Shown here piece by piece: positions 32,669-41,830 of a stretch of 64,000 nt of DNA. Position numbers and translations under genes: made by a program. Position 1 is the first letter of the stretch, and every line of letters begins with the position of its first letter. The notes under the pieces were generated by a model. That model was given only the letters and a program-made list of their open reading frames with translations, was not told the DNA's origin and searched no databases. This DNA is from Leptobrachium leishanense (Eukaryota; Chordata; Amphibia; Anura; Megophryidae): the NCBI GenBank assembly GCA_009667805.1, contig CM019067.1:70078997-70142996 (forward strand). The letters are read 5' to 3'.

Positions 32669-33771
32669 TTTTATATATTTTCTGTAACAAAATTTAATTG
32701 TAGTTGTTTTCTCCTATTTATCAGATCCCTTTGTTATAAGTTTTTATGTTCCACTTATTATGGGACTGATAATCTCTTTCCAATCACACTGTTATAAAAC
32801 AAGTTATAGAGCTAATTTTACATTAGAAGAATATAGTGCCTTGCTAATGCTTTGTACCTGATGGGTGTTACTGTCTGTTTAGGTTAGGAACACTGGTATA
32901 TTCAGATGACAACAAAGCTCTTTGGATTAGTTGAGGGATAACAAAGTGTAAATTGGGAGAATTCTCTGCGACGATGGTTTAAGTGAACATTCTCATTTTT
33001 ATTGCTGCCATTTTTGCTTATAGCTCTAATCATGTAGATTACATCTACTGTATATATTTTTAGTTTAATAGCAAATATCTGATTCTGCCATGTCTGTGGT
33101 TGCCAATGCTGTCCTTCCTGGCAGCCACACGGTCTTGCTCATAGAAGACCCACATGGGAACACCACACTGCCAATTCACTTGGTCCAGCCGTGTGACACC
33201 CGACTTTCTCTCCAACCTCCTGATGACCTGGCAGCCTAGGTTTTTGCGAGATCTAAGGGAAAATATGGGCTTTTACAGCAAGCTGTGATCATCAATTAGC
33301 AGCTCTGACTGGCTGCTGGTCAAGGCAGCTGGCCACCCTACCCCACGAGCGCTGACCAGGTACACGTGGAGGCAAGGCGGTGACAGCAATGATGTGAGTC
33401 ATGTCATGCTATGCTACTTTAGCAGTCCTGCCACTCGATCCCAGACCTACCACAGTTACAAGATTTGGAATGCATGGAACAACGCTTCTTGTGTAACAAT
33501 AGCAAGGGAACCACCTGAGGTTTCCAAAGGTCGTGGTGTAGCAGCTTTAAACATCAGCAGGACCGAATTGGGAATAAAAAATATACTTGATGAGTAGCTG
33601 TAGTGACTAGTGACTTTGATGTCACTCGCTGGAGAAGGAGAGGAAGTTATACTATTCCAACCAAGAGCAGAGAGGCAAGCTGAGGCTGTTAGTGATGGTT
33701 TGTGACCGTCACAGACTGACAGTCCCATAAGAGCCCCCACTCTCATTAATTAAATGGCTTCTGCCTGCCTT
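32669..33771. other. No gene recognised
   Basis: Frames are short and lack motifs. No strong repeats were noticed. Confidence 0.4.
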
Positions 33772-33776
33772 TTATC

Positions 33777-34202
33777 TGTCAGGATCCCTGGCTGTAGCCA
33801 TTCTAGAACCCCCCCCTCCCGGGGGTACACTTCCATGTACTGTTCCTGCCCTGCAACCAGCATTCAGTATCAGCATCCAGCAATGCAACAGTTAAATCAC
33901 AAACAACACACGTGACTCACAAAATAAAGGGCTCTGCCCCACAATTAATGCTGCTGGTTCATTACAGCTCTTGTGCTGAGAGAGTGAGGTGCTGCTAACT
34001 CGCTGCTCTGCTGTACCCATCTGTTTATTATTTATGTTTCCTGCAACTCCACCATCATCCTTCTGAGACTCATCCGGTCAGTTTATTTCCACATCATCCT
34101 CCCTACCCCTTCCCATCTGCTTATCAGTGCAGGACACTGCATCCTGGGCTCTTACCCCTGCCATCCAGGTGCCACCCAGGTACCATCCCCACATTCCTGA
34201 CA
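33777..34202 (+). repeat. Outer element 5' LTR
   Basis: Boundaries set by TGTC...GACA and the TTATC duplication. AATAAA at about 33929 is a plausible polyadenylation signal. Confidence 0.85.
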
Positions 34203-34204
34203 AA

Positions 34205-35578
34205 ATGAACCAGCCCAATACAAATGAGCCCGCAGTGCTGCACTTTATGGTGGAGTTACTGAAAAGGACCTTCCAGGAACTGTTTAAAAACCTGGCTGAT
34301 TCCCTGGTGAAATTGCTGCAAGATATTTGGGGCTCCTCGACTAAGGAGTGCATTTCTGCAGCTAACAAGCACAGAGAAACCCTGTCCCGTGAAGAACGTA
34401 CCCAGAGACAGACTAACAATCTGTGCCTGTACTGCGGGGCAGAATCTCACTAGATATCCAATTGCCCATTAAAATCTTCCAGACCTAGAGTTAAAAAACA
34501 AGCACCTGGACCTCAGTCTGCTGCAACTCCCAAGCACGCTCAGGTGCGTAGACCTCGAAGACAATCCCAGGCTTCCAGGCCTGCTGCACCCACTGATTCA
34601 AAACCTTCTGCATTAAGATCTGCTGTACGAGCAACAACACCTAAGCCTGCACCCAGAAAACCCCCAGCACCCAGACCTGCACCCTGAAAACCTCCTGCAC
34701 CCAGACCTGTCCCCAGAAGATCCGTGCCCGTTGCGCCCAGGAACCACCGGGTATCTCTGGAGTCCGTCTATGATCAGGAGGAGTCTGAAATTCATATGGA
34801 GGAAGAGACCAATATGCCAGTAGAATCAGATCCAGTTTTTCCTATGGACTTTGAAAGTACATCTGTGGAACCAGAACCAATGGACATTATGCTTACACAG
34901 GTTCCAGGTGAAACCACAACTCCCACCACTCTCAGCCAACAAGATCTGGCCATCTATGAGATTGAAGGTACTGGTTATGACCCTCTGTGTGATTTAGTGC
35001 CATTTGGCCATCTATACTCGGATTATTCAGATCCCGAGCAGGTACCAAGGGGTACCACCCGAGACCGCTTACTTACCAGGGAGGAAGGGGTGGAAGCTGC
35101 CACCACCTCACCCCAAATGAGAGCTTGGCATAACCTCTATACACCCAGTGAAGAGTCCACTCATGAATGGAATATCTGTGAGGACTACATACCTACCTTG
35201 GTGCCATCTGAAAATGTGGGCATCAGCATGGTGAACAATTATGTTGCCCCCAACACCCTGGAGGGTGACACCTGTAAGAAGTCCAGATCTAAGACGCGGA
35301 GAAAACAGAGGAAGAACCATCTCCCGACCTGTGTTACCAGACCCAATGCTGGAGGGACCCATGATAAGCTACAGGAAACACCTGTCCCTATGCCATCTGC
35401 CTATGTGGGCATGAAGTTCCCTGGTAACCCTGCCTCCTACCAGTGTCCCTCTGTTTTCAGGAGTCTGCGAGACTGTGGCACTTGTACTCATTCTGATTCT
35501 CCACCTGAAGACCCGGATTCTTATGCTGTCCAGGGGGTCTTCGTTATACCCACACAGGACCCACACAGGACCCTGTAA
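34205..35578 (+). pseudogene. Gag-like ORF with CCHC knuckle, two nonsense codons
   Basis: The frame starts with an ATG three bases past the 5' LTR and stays open for 458 codons except for TAG at 34451 and TGA at 34685. Its N-terminus is helical (LLKRTFQELFKNLADSL). A CX2CX4HX4C zinc knuckle (CLYCGAESH...C) follows at residues 76-89, and the TAG lies inside it, directly after the His. Next is a basic, Pro-rich stretch (PAPRKPPAPRPAP), then an acidic region of about 280 residues that I do not recognise. Retroelement Gag binds RNA through the knuckle. Both stops are single codons with the frame kept on each side, so decay is slight. Confidence 0.75.
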
Positions 35579-35652
35579 CAGGCAATTGGACGTATTCTCC
35601 TACCTGCTGACGTCCAGCTACAGCCAGTTCTGGGTCACCCAGTGTGTGACCG

Positions 35653-35667
35653 TAAGGGGGAGGGTAC
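35653..35667 (+). other. Polypurine tract of outer element
   Basis: AAGGGGGAGGG directly before the 3' LTR start at 35668. The expected primer for plus-strand synthesis. Confidence 0.6.
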
Positions 35668-35937
35668 TGTCAGGATCCCTGGCTGTAGCCATTCTAGAAC
35701 CTCCCGGTGGTACACTTCCATGTACTGTTCCTGCCCTGCAACCAGCATTCAATATCAGCATCCAGCAATGCAACAGTTAAATCACAAACAACACACGTGA
35801 CTCACAAAATAAAGGGCTCTGCTCCACAATTAATATTGCTGGTTCATTACAGCTCTTGTGTGTCATGGCCACCTGGGCGCTGTCACGGCCTGGACCCCCT
35901 GATCCTCTGACACCTCCTTTTTGTTGCCCTTTTTTCC

Positions 35938-38292
35938 GTGTCCTGCATTCTGTATGCAGGTTCCAGGACTTTGTTTTGTTTTTGTGTTTTTTTTCCCTTT
36001 TTTCCTATGCACGGTTCTGGACGGTTCTGTAAGCCTTCTCAGGCCCCTGTCTGTAAGCCTTCTCAGGCCCCTGTCTGTAAGCCTTCTCAGGCCTCTGTAC
36101 CCAAGCCTTCTCAGGCCTCTGACCCCAAACCTTCTCAGGTCCCTGTCTCAAAGCCTTCTCAGGCTTCTATACCTAAACCTTTTCAGGTCTCAGTCCCTAA
36201 GCCTTCTCAGGCCTCTGTCCCTAAGCCTTCTCAGGCCTCTGTCCCTAAGCCTTCTCAGGCCTCTGTCCCTAAGCCTTCTCAGGCCTCTGTCCCTAAGCCT
36301 TCTCAGGCCTCTGTCCCTAAGCCTTCTCGGGCCTCTGTCCCTAAGCCTTCTCGGGCCTCTGTCCCTAAGCCTTCTCGGGCCTCTGTCCCTAAGCCTTCTC
36401 GGGCCTCTGTCCCTAAGCCTTCTCGGGCCTCTGTCCCTGAGCCTTCTCAGGCCTCTGTCCCTGAGCCTTCTCAGGCCTATGTTTCTGAGCCTTCTCAGGC
36501 CTATGTTTCTGAGCCTTCTCAGGCCTATGTTTCTGAGCCTTCTCAGGCCTATGTTTCTGAGCCTTCTCAGGCCTATGTTTCTGAGCCTTCTCAGGCCTAT
36601 GTTTCTGAGCCTTCTCAGGCCTATGTTTCTGAGCCTTCTCAGGCCTATGTTTCTGAGCCTTCTCAGGCCTATGTTTCTGAGCCTTCTCAGGCCTATGTTT
36701 CTGAGCCTTCTCAGGCCTATGTTTCTGAGCCTTCTCAGGCTCCTAAAAACAAGCCTTCGCAGAGCCCAGCTGTCGCTTCCACAGTGTCTTCGCAGAGCCC
36801 AGCTGTCGCTTCCACAGTGTCTTCGCAGAGCCCAGCTGTCGCTTCCACAGTGTCTTCGCAGAGCCCAGCTGTCGCTTCCACAGTGTCTTCGCAGAGCCCA
36901 GCTGTCGCTTCCACAGTGTCTTCGCAGAGCCCAGCTGTCGCTTCCACAGTGTCTTCGCAGAGCCCAGCTGTCGCTTCCACAGTGTCTTCGCAGAGCCCAG
37001 CTGTCGCTTCCACAGTGTCTTCGCAGAGCCCAGCTGTCGCTTCCACAGTGTCTTCGCAGAGCCCAGCTGTCGCTTCCACAGTGTCTTCGCAGAGCCCAGC
37101 TGTCGCTTCCACAGTGTCTTCGCAGAGCCCAGCTGTCGCTTCCACAGTGTCTTCGCAGAGCCCAGCTGTCGCTTCCACAGTGTCTTCGCAGAGCCCAGCT
37201 GTCGCTTCCACAGTGTCTTCGCAGAGCCCAGCTGTCGCTTCCACAGTGTCTTCGCAGAGCCCAGCTGTCGCTTCCACAGTGTCTTCGCAGAGCCCAGCTG
37301 TCGCTTCCACAGTGTCGTCGCAGAGCCCAGCTGTCGCTTCCACAGTGTCGTCGCAGAGCCCAGCTGTCGCTTCCACAGAGTCGTCGCAGAGCCCAGCTGT
37401 CGCTTCCACAGAGTCGTCGCAGAGCCCAGCTGTCGCTTCCACAGAGTCGTCGCAGAGCCCAGCTGTCGCTTCCACAGAGTCGTCGCAGAGCCCAGCTGTC
37501 GCTTCCACAGAGTCGTCGCAGAGCCCAGCTGTCGCTTCCACAGAGTCGTCGCAGAGCCCAGCTGTCGCTTCCACAGAGTCGTCGCAGAGCCCAGCTGTCG
37601 CTTCCACAGAGTCGTCGCAGAGCCCAGCTGTCGCTTCCACAGAGTCGTCGCAGAGCCCAGCTGTCGCTTCCACAGAGTCGTCGCAGAGCCCAGCTGTCGC
37701 TTCCACAGAGTCGTCGCAGAGCCCAGCTGTCGCTTCCACAGAGTCGTCGCAGAGCCCAGCTGTCGCTTCCACAGAGTCGTCGCAGAGCCCAGCTGTCGCT
37801 TCCACAGAGTCGTCGCAGAGCCCAGCTGTCGCTTCCACAGAGTCGTCGCAGAGCCCAGCTGTCGCTTCCACAGAGTCGTCGCAGAGCCCAGCTGTCGCTT
37901 CCACAGAGTCGTCGCAGAGCCCAGCTGTCGTCCCCAAGCTGTCTCCGCCGAAGGGCCGTAGCCGCCGCCGTCGAGCCAAGGCTCCCAGTACTCAGCTAAG
38001 CCATACTGAGGGCACTACTCCTCCGAGCACTGCTACTATAGACTCACCGCCGAGTTGTGTCCATGACTCTGTGCCCGATGCTGGCTCTGAAAGGGCTGTA
38101 CTCGCGGCTCTCTACGAGGACTTCCAAGATCCAAATAGTAAAACTGGCACGAAATACCCTGCCTCAGGACCTGCACCTACGGGCTACTCCAGGACGCCCT
38201 CTGGTGTATTGGTCCGAAAGGAGTTCTTGATGGTGGTCAGACGCTACCCTGAACTATGGAGGAACCTTGATGTCTCGTCTGACTCCAATTGA
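35938..38292 (+). CDS. Repeat-built ORF of the inner LTR element
   Basis: One open frame of 784 residues. It begins within the 5' LTR remnant, then runs through about 30 copies of an 8-residue unit (KPSQASVP and variants), about 35 copies of an 11-residue unit (SQSPAVASTVS/ES), a basic patch (GRSRRRRAK) and a unique tail of about 110 residues (ending with VRKEFLMVVRRYPELWRNLD), stop at 38292. I do not recognise the tail. It may be the remnant of a gag-like protein whose middle is repeat. The array periods (24 and 33 bp) are multiples of three, so other frames also stay open (692 codons on plus, 414 on minus) and openness alone proves nothing. The best argument for this frame is that it continues past the array for 350 bases. 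Confidence 0.45.
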   Translation: MSCILYAGSRTLFCFCVFFPFFPMHGSGRFCKPSQAPVCKPSQAPVCKPSQASVPKPSQASDPKPSQVPVSKPSQASIPKPFQVSVPKPSQASVPKPSQASVPKPSQASVPKPSQASVPKPSQASVPKPSRASVPKPSRASVPKPSRASVPKPSRASVPKPSRASVPEPSQASVPEPSQAYVSEPSQAYVSEPSQAYVSEPSQAYVSEPSQAYVSEPSQAYVSEPSQAYVSEPSQAYVSEPSQAYVSEPSQAYVSEPSQAYVSEPSQAPKNKPSQSPAVASTVSSQSPAVASTVSSQSPAVASTVSSQSPAVASTVSSQSPAVASTVSSQSPAVASTVSSQSPAVASTVSSQSPAVASTVSSQSPAVASTVSSQSPAVASTVSSQSPAVASTVSSQSPAVASTVSSQSPAVASTVSSQSPAVASTVSSQSPAVASTVSSQSPAVASTVSSQSPAVASTVSSQSPAVASTVSSQSPAVASTESSQSPAVASTESSQSPAVASTESSQSPAVASTESSQSPAVASTESSQSPAVASTESSQSPAVASTESSQSPAVASTESSQSPAVASTESSQSPAVASTESSQSPAVASTESSQSPAVASTESSQSPAVASTESSQSPAVASTESSQSPAVASTESSQSPAVASTESSQSPAVASTESSQSPAVVPKLSPPKGRSRRRRAKAPSTQLSHTEGTTPPSTATIDSPPSCVHDSVPDAGSERAVLAALYEDFQDPNSKTGTKYPASGPAPTGYSRTPSGVLVRKEFLMVVRRYPELWRNLDVSSDSN
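36025..36745. repeat. 24-bp tandem array
   Basis: About 30 units of type AAGCCTTCTCAGGCCTCTGT plus CCCT. Variants lie in blocks: 'tctcagg' units, then five or so 'tctcggg' units, then 'gagccttc', then a run of about eleven identical 'tatgtttct gagcc' units. Blockwise change points to stepwise local expansion. Confidence 0.95.
36757..37930. repeat. 33-bp tandem array
   Basis: About 35 units containing CCCAGCTGTCGCTTCCACAG. The first ~17 read GTGTCTTCG, then two GTGTCGTCG, then about 16 GAGTCGTCG. Within a block units look identical, so expansion was recent, or assembly polished it. Confidence 0.95.
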
Positions 38293-38440
38293 CTGCTTCA
38301 TGGAACTTTTTCCGGGCCTCTAACGGCAAGTTGGCCCGCTGTACCTACCTGGACCTGTTTTGAGCAGCCCCTACATGTTTCTATGGACGATCCGGACTCT
38401 GTATCCCCTGTCCCAGCTTCGGTGCCCGGAGTGCACCCTC

Positions 38441-38453
38441 AGGAGGGGGGTGA
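38441..38453 (+). other. Polypurine tract of inner element
   Basis: AGGAGGGGGGTGA directly before TGTCATGG of the 3' LTR. Confidence 0.65.
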
Positions 38454-39229
38454 TGTCATGGCCACCTGGGCGCTGTCACGGCCTGGACCCCCTGATCCTC
38501 TGACACCTCCTTTTTGTTGCCCTTTTTTCCGTGTCCTGCATTCTGTATGCAGGTTCCAGGACTTTGTTTTGTTTTTGTGTTTTTTTTCCCTTTTTTCCTA
38601 TGCACGGTTCTGGACATTGATTTATTTTGTATTCTGAACCTGATCCATCACCTGCACCTCATCCAGCCTGATCTGCCCTGCTCTTAAGGAAGCTACGCCC
38701 CTGGTCCCACGCTTCCTGATTGAAGTCTCCAGTGAAGTCTCCAGCCTTGCCTTGAGCAGACCTGAATTCCTGATCTCCTGATACCTTTTTGCTTGGATCC
38801 CCTCTGAACATTTGTCATTCCTGATTATTCCTCTGCTTTGCTCATCATTCATACGGTATCCTCTTTGTCCCCCCTGTACCCCTCTGTTTTTCTGCTGGAC
38901 TTACTCGTGTACCAGACCCTTGCTAGACTTTGACTATTCTATTCTGTATTCCTCTGTACATTCGCTTGGAGATCGTGTGCCAGACCCTTGCTAGACTTAG
39001 ACCATTCTATTTTCTGGATCCATTTGTACCTTCGCTTTGTTATTGTGTTATCAGTGTTCCCCTCCTGTTATTTATTTGTTTATACTACCTTTTGGTACTG
39101 CCTATCTTGGTATTTATTTCTGTTCTTAATAAACCCCTTTTGCCCTGTAACCTGTCTGCTGCAATATTCACTGCACATTGGGCTCACACCCACACTCCTG
39201 CGCACCCATGCCAGACCTCACCCATGACA
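38454..39229 (+). repeat. Inner element 3' LTR
   Basis: 776 bp, TGTCATGG...CCATGACA. A polyadenylation signal AATAAA lies at about 39128 (TTAATAAACCCC). Confidence 0.85.
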
Positions 39230-39694
39230 TTGTGCTGAGAGAGTGAGGTGCTGTTAATTCGCTGCTCTGCTGTACCCATCTGTTCCTGTTTATTATTTAT
39301 GTTTCCTGCAACTTCACCATCATCCTTCTGAGAATCATCCAGTCAGTTTTTTTCCACATCATCCTCCCTACCCCTTCCCACCTGCTTATCAGTGCAGGAC
39401 ACTGCATCCTGGGCTCATACCCCTGCCATCCAGGTGCCACCCAGGTACCATCCCCACGTTCCTGACATTATCATGCATTGGTTGCCAGTCTAGGGTTGCA
39501 CCGATACCGATACTAGTATCGGTATCGGGGCCGATACTGGGTACTGCAGGAGTACTTGGTACTCGTGCAGTACCCCCGATATTTTTTCCGATACCGGAAG
39601 CCGACATTGAGCCGGCTTCCGGTATCCGAGGGGCTGCGGCGGCTGTCCGAATGCTCTATCGGCATTCGGACAGCCGGCCCCGCACTCTCCGCAA

Positions 39695-40070
39695 TACATA
39701 CCTTCCTGGGCGCCGCCGGGGAATGTCTCCGCGCGCCCGCTCGTTGGAAGGACCCCAGCCGCGACCACGTGATCCCGGCTGGGGTCCTTCCAACGAGCGC
39801 GCGCGCGGAGACATTCCCCGGCGGCGCCCAGGAAGGTAAGTATAAACACACTGAGCAGCTGCAGGGCCTGTCTGAATGCTGATAGAGCATTCAGACAGGC
39901 CCTGCAGCTGCTCTCCGCGACGATACTTACCTTCCTGGGCGCCGGGGAATGTCTCCGCGCGCGCGCTCGTTGGAAGGACCCCAGCCGGGATCACGTGGTC
40001 GCGGCTGGGGTCCTTCCAACGAGCGGGCGCGCGGAGACATTCTCGGCGGCGCCCAGGAAGGTAAGTATAG
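39695..40070. repeat. Two tandem near-perfect palindromes
   Basis: Each runs from CCTTCCTGGGCGCC through GGGGAATGTCTCCGCGCG and TTGGAAGGACCCCAGCC to the mirror image ending GGCGCCCAGGAAGG, about 145 bp with a short centre (GACCACGTGATC or GATCACGTGGTC). The two centres are in opposite orientation. GC-rich and able to form strong hairpins or cruciforms. Confidence 0.85.
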
Positions 40071-40082
40071 TCGGACCGCCCC

Positions 40083-41110
40083 CCCCCCATGAGCTGGAGG
40101 CAATATCCATGAGCTGGAGGCAATATCCATGAGCTGGAGGCAATATCCATGATGGGGCATATCCATGTGGGGGCATATCCATGAGCTGGAGGCAATATCC
40201 ATGATGGGGCATATCCATGAGCTGGAGGCAATATCCATGAGGGGGCATATCCATGTGGGGGCATATCCATGAGCTGGAGGCAATATCCATGAGGGGGCAT
40301 ATCCATGAGCTGGAGGCAATATCCATGTGGGGGCATATCCATGAGCTGGAGGCAATAGCCATGATGGGGCATATCCATGAGCTGGAGGCAATATCCATGA
40401 GGGGGCATATCCATGACCTGGAGGCAATATCCATGATGGGGCATATCCATGTGGGGGCATATCCATGAGCTGGAGGCAATATCCATGATGGGGCATATCC
40501 ATGAGCTGGAGGCAATATCCATGATGGGGCATATCCATGAGCTGGAGGCAATATCCATGATGGGGCATATCCATGAGCTGGAGGCAATATCCATGAGGGG
40601 GCATATCCATGTGGGGGCATATCCATGAGCTGGAGGCAATATCCATGATGGGGCATATCCATGATGGGGCATATCCATGTGGGGGCATATCCATGAGCTG
40701 GAGGCAATATCCATGATGGGGCATATCCATGTGGGGGCATATCCATGAGCTGGAGGCAATATCCATGATGGGGCATATCCATGATGGGGCATATCCATGT
40801 GGGGGCATATCCATGAGCTGGAGGCAATATCCATGATGGGGCATATCCATGTGGGGGCATATCCATGAGCTGGAGGCAATATCCATGAGGGGGCATATCC
40901 ATGTGGGGGCATATCCATGAGCTGGGGGCATATCCATGTGGGGGCATATCCATGAGCTGGAGGCAATATCCATGTGGGGGCATATCCATGAGCTGGGGGG
41001 GGCATACTCATGTGTGAGCTGTGGGGGCATAATAACCCATGTGTGTGCTGGGGCATTATCCATGTGCTGGGGCAAATCCATGAGTGAGCTGGGGCAAATC
41101 CATGAGCTGG
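40083..41110. repeat. Minisatellite, units of 18-21 bp
   Basis: Mixed tandem units: CATGAGCTGGAGGCAATATC, CATGATGGGGCATATC, CATGTGGGGGCATATC, CATGAGGGGGCATATC, and at the right end CATGAGCTGGGGCA, in many orders. The higher-order order varies. The 546-codon minus-strand frame (39656-41296) and its companions result from this periodicity. Confidence 0.9.
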
Positions 41111-41301
41111 GGCAGTATGAATATATATATATATCGGGGGGATATACATGTGAGCGGGGGGCATTTTTATATGGTCTGTTCTTATTGGAAAGCGGTCACA
41201 TGACATTAAATAAAAGTATCGGTACTTGGTATCGGTGAGTACTTTTAAAAAGTATCGGTACTCGTACTCGGTCTTAAAAAAGTGGTATCGGTGCATCCCT
41301 A

Positions 41302-41682
41302 GTTGCCACCATCATCCATGTCCTGACTGCTTCCTTTTATTAATTGCTGCCACTACTTATCGCTTGACTATATAGATCTATTGACCTCTCCAGTCGGCTT
41401 GGGTTTCGCACGGTTGAGCAGCTGGACTCCATTACGACATGGCTTGCCTACTCGGTACTAGCATGCTGGAACCATACGCCAACCTATAGGTACGGTTTCC
41501 TCCACGCGGTAGTGTTTGTGGGGCCAAGTGCAATGTAAAATGCGTTGCTACTCTTTTTTTTTGTCAGCAAACAAGTATTAAATTTATCAGCAGAAGACCA
41601 AACAGTCTATAAACAGCAGGAGGAGAGAGATTCTGTGTTGTGTGCATGCAGGATGAGGGGAGACATACTGTACAGGGATATT
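41302..41682. other. No gene recognised
   Basis: Nothing notable beyond a T-run near 41550. Confidence 0.4.
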
Positions 41683-41830
41683 CAGAGAGCGGTGAAAAGC
41701 AGGAGCATGACTGGAGAATGGAAAATTCTAGGTCAAAATAACCAATGTGGAAAGTGAGATGAAAGGGAGACCTAGAATTTTCCATTCTCCAGTCATTCTC
41801 CTGCTTTTCACCGCTCTATGAATAACCCTG
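41683..41830. mobile_element. Short MITE, 148 bp
   Basis: CAGGGATATTCAGAGAGCGG and, inverted, CAGGGTTATTCATAGAGCGG at the ends. Nearly the whole element is a hairpin (GGTGAAAAGCAGGAG, CTGGAGAATGGAAAATTCTAG). Same core as 43114-43294. Confidence 0.8.

Larger units (their letters stand above)
35861..39229 (+). mobile_element. LTR retrotransposon with tandem-repeat ORF, inner
   Basis: Starts TGTCATGG and ends CCATGACA, with a perfect 5-bp duplication TTGTG (35856-35860 and 39230-39234). The 3' LTR is full (38454-39229, 776 bp). The 5' LTR keeps only its first 162 bp (35861-36022), apparently identical by eye to 38454-38615, then jumps into the tandem array. The missing rest of the 5' LTR and the primer site were lost in that jump. 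A purine tract (AGGAGGGGGGTGA) ends right at the 3' LTR. No polymerase genes. Confidence 0.85.
33777..39467 (+). mobile_element. Gag-only LTR retrotransposon, outer
   Basis: LTRs start TGTCAGGATCC and end TTCCTGACA. The left is 33777-34202 (426 bp). The right is 35668-35860 plus 39235-39467, also 426 bp once the inner element is removed. A perfect 5-bp duplication TTATC flanks it (33772-33776 and 39468-39472). The internal region is only 1.46 kb and encodes a gag-like frame with a CCHC knuckle but no protease, polymerase or integrase. A purine tract (AAGGGGGAGGG) precedes the right LTR. The two LTRs differ at several sites (for example CCCCCCCTCCCGGGGG against CTCCCGGTGG), so it is not new. 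The family is probably Ty3/gypsy-like, judged only from the knuckle style. Confidence 0.85.
35668..39467 (+). repeat. Outer element 3' LTR, split by the inner element
   Basis: 35668-35860 and 39235-39467 together match the 5' LTR in order. The split point is AGCTCTTGTG/CTGAGAG, intact in the 5' LTR (about 33965-33985). Confidence 0.85.
39491..41301. mobile_element. hAT-type element with palindromes and minisatellite
   Basis: Termini TAGGGTTGCACCGATACCG and CGGTGCATCCCTA, with subterminal ATCGGTATCGG and TACTCG blocks mirrored on the right (AGTATCGGTACTCGTACTCG). The flanks GTTGCCAG and GTTGCCAC look like an imperfect 8-bp duplication. It lies just 23 bp past the outer LTR element. Non-coding: the interior is two long palindromes (39695-39840, 39925-40070) and a tandem array (40083-41110). 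Confidence 0.75.

Noticed and set aside
35921..37999. 692-codon plus frame and 414-codon minus frame (36735-37979)
   Set aside because: Alternative frames of the 24- and 33-bp arrays. They end at the array edge, unlike the 784-codon frame.
39656..41296. 546-codon minus-strand frame rich in HGYAPTW
   Set aside because: Lies in an 18-21-bp minisatellite and palindromes. Several frames stay open because units are multiples of three. No start context or domain.
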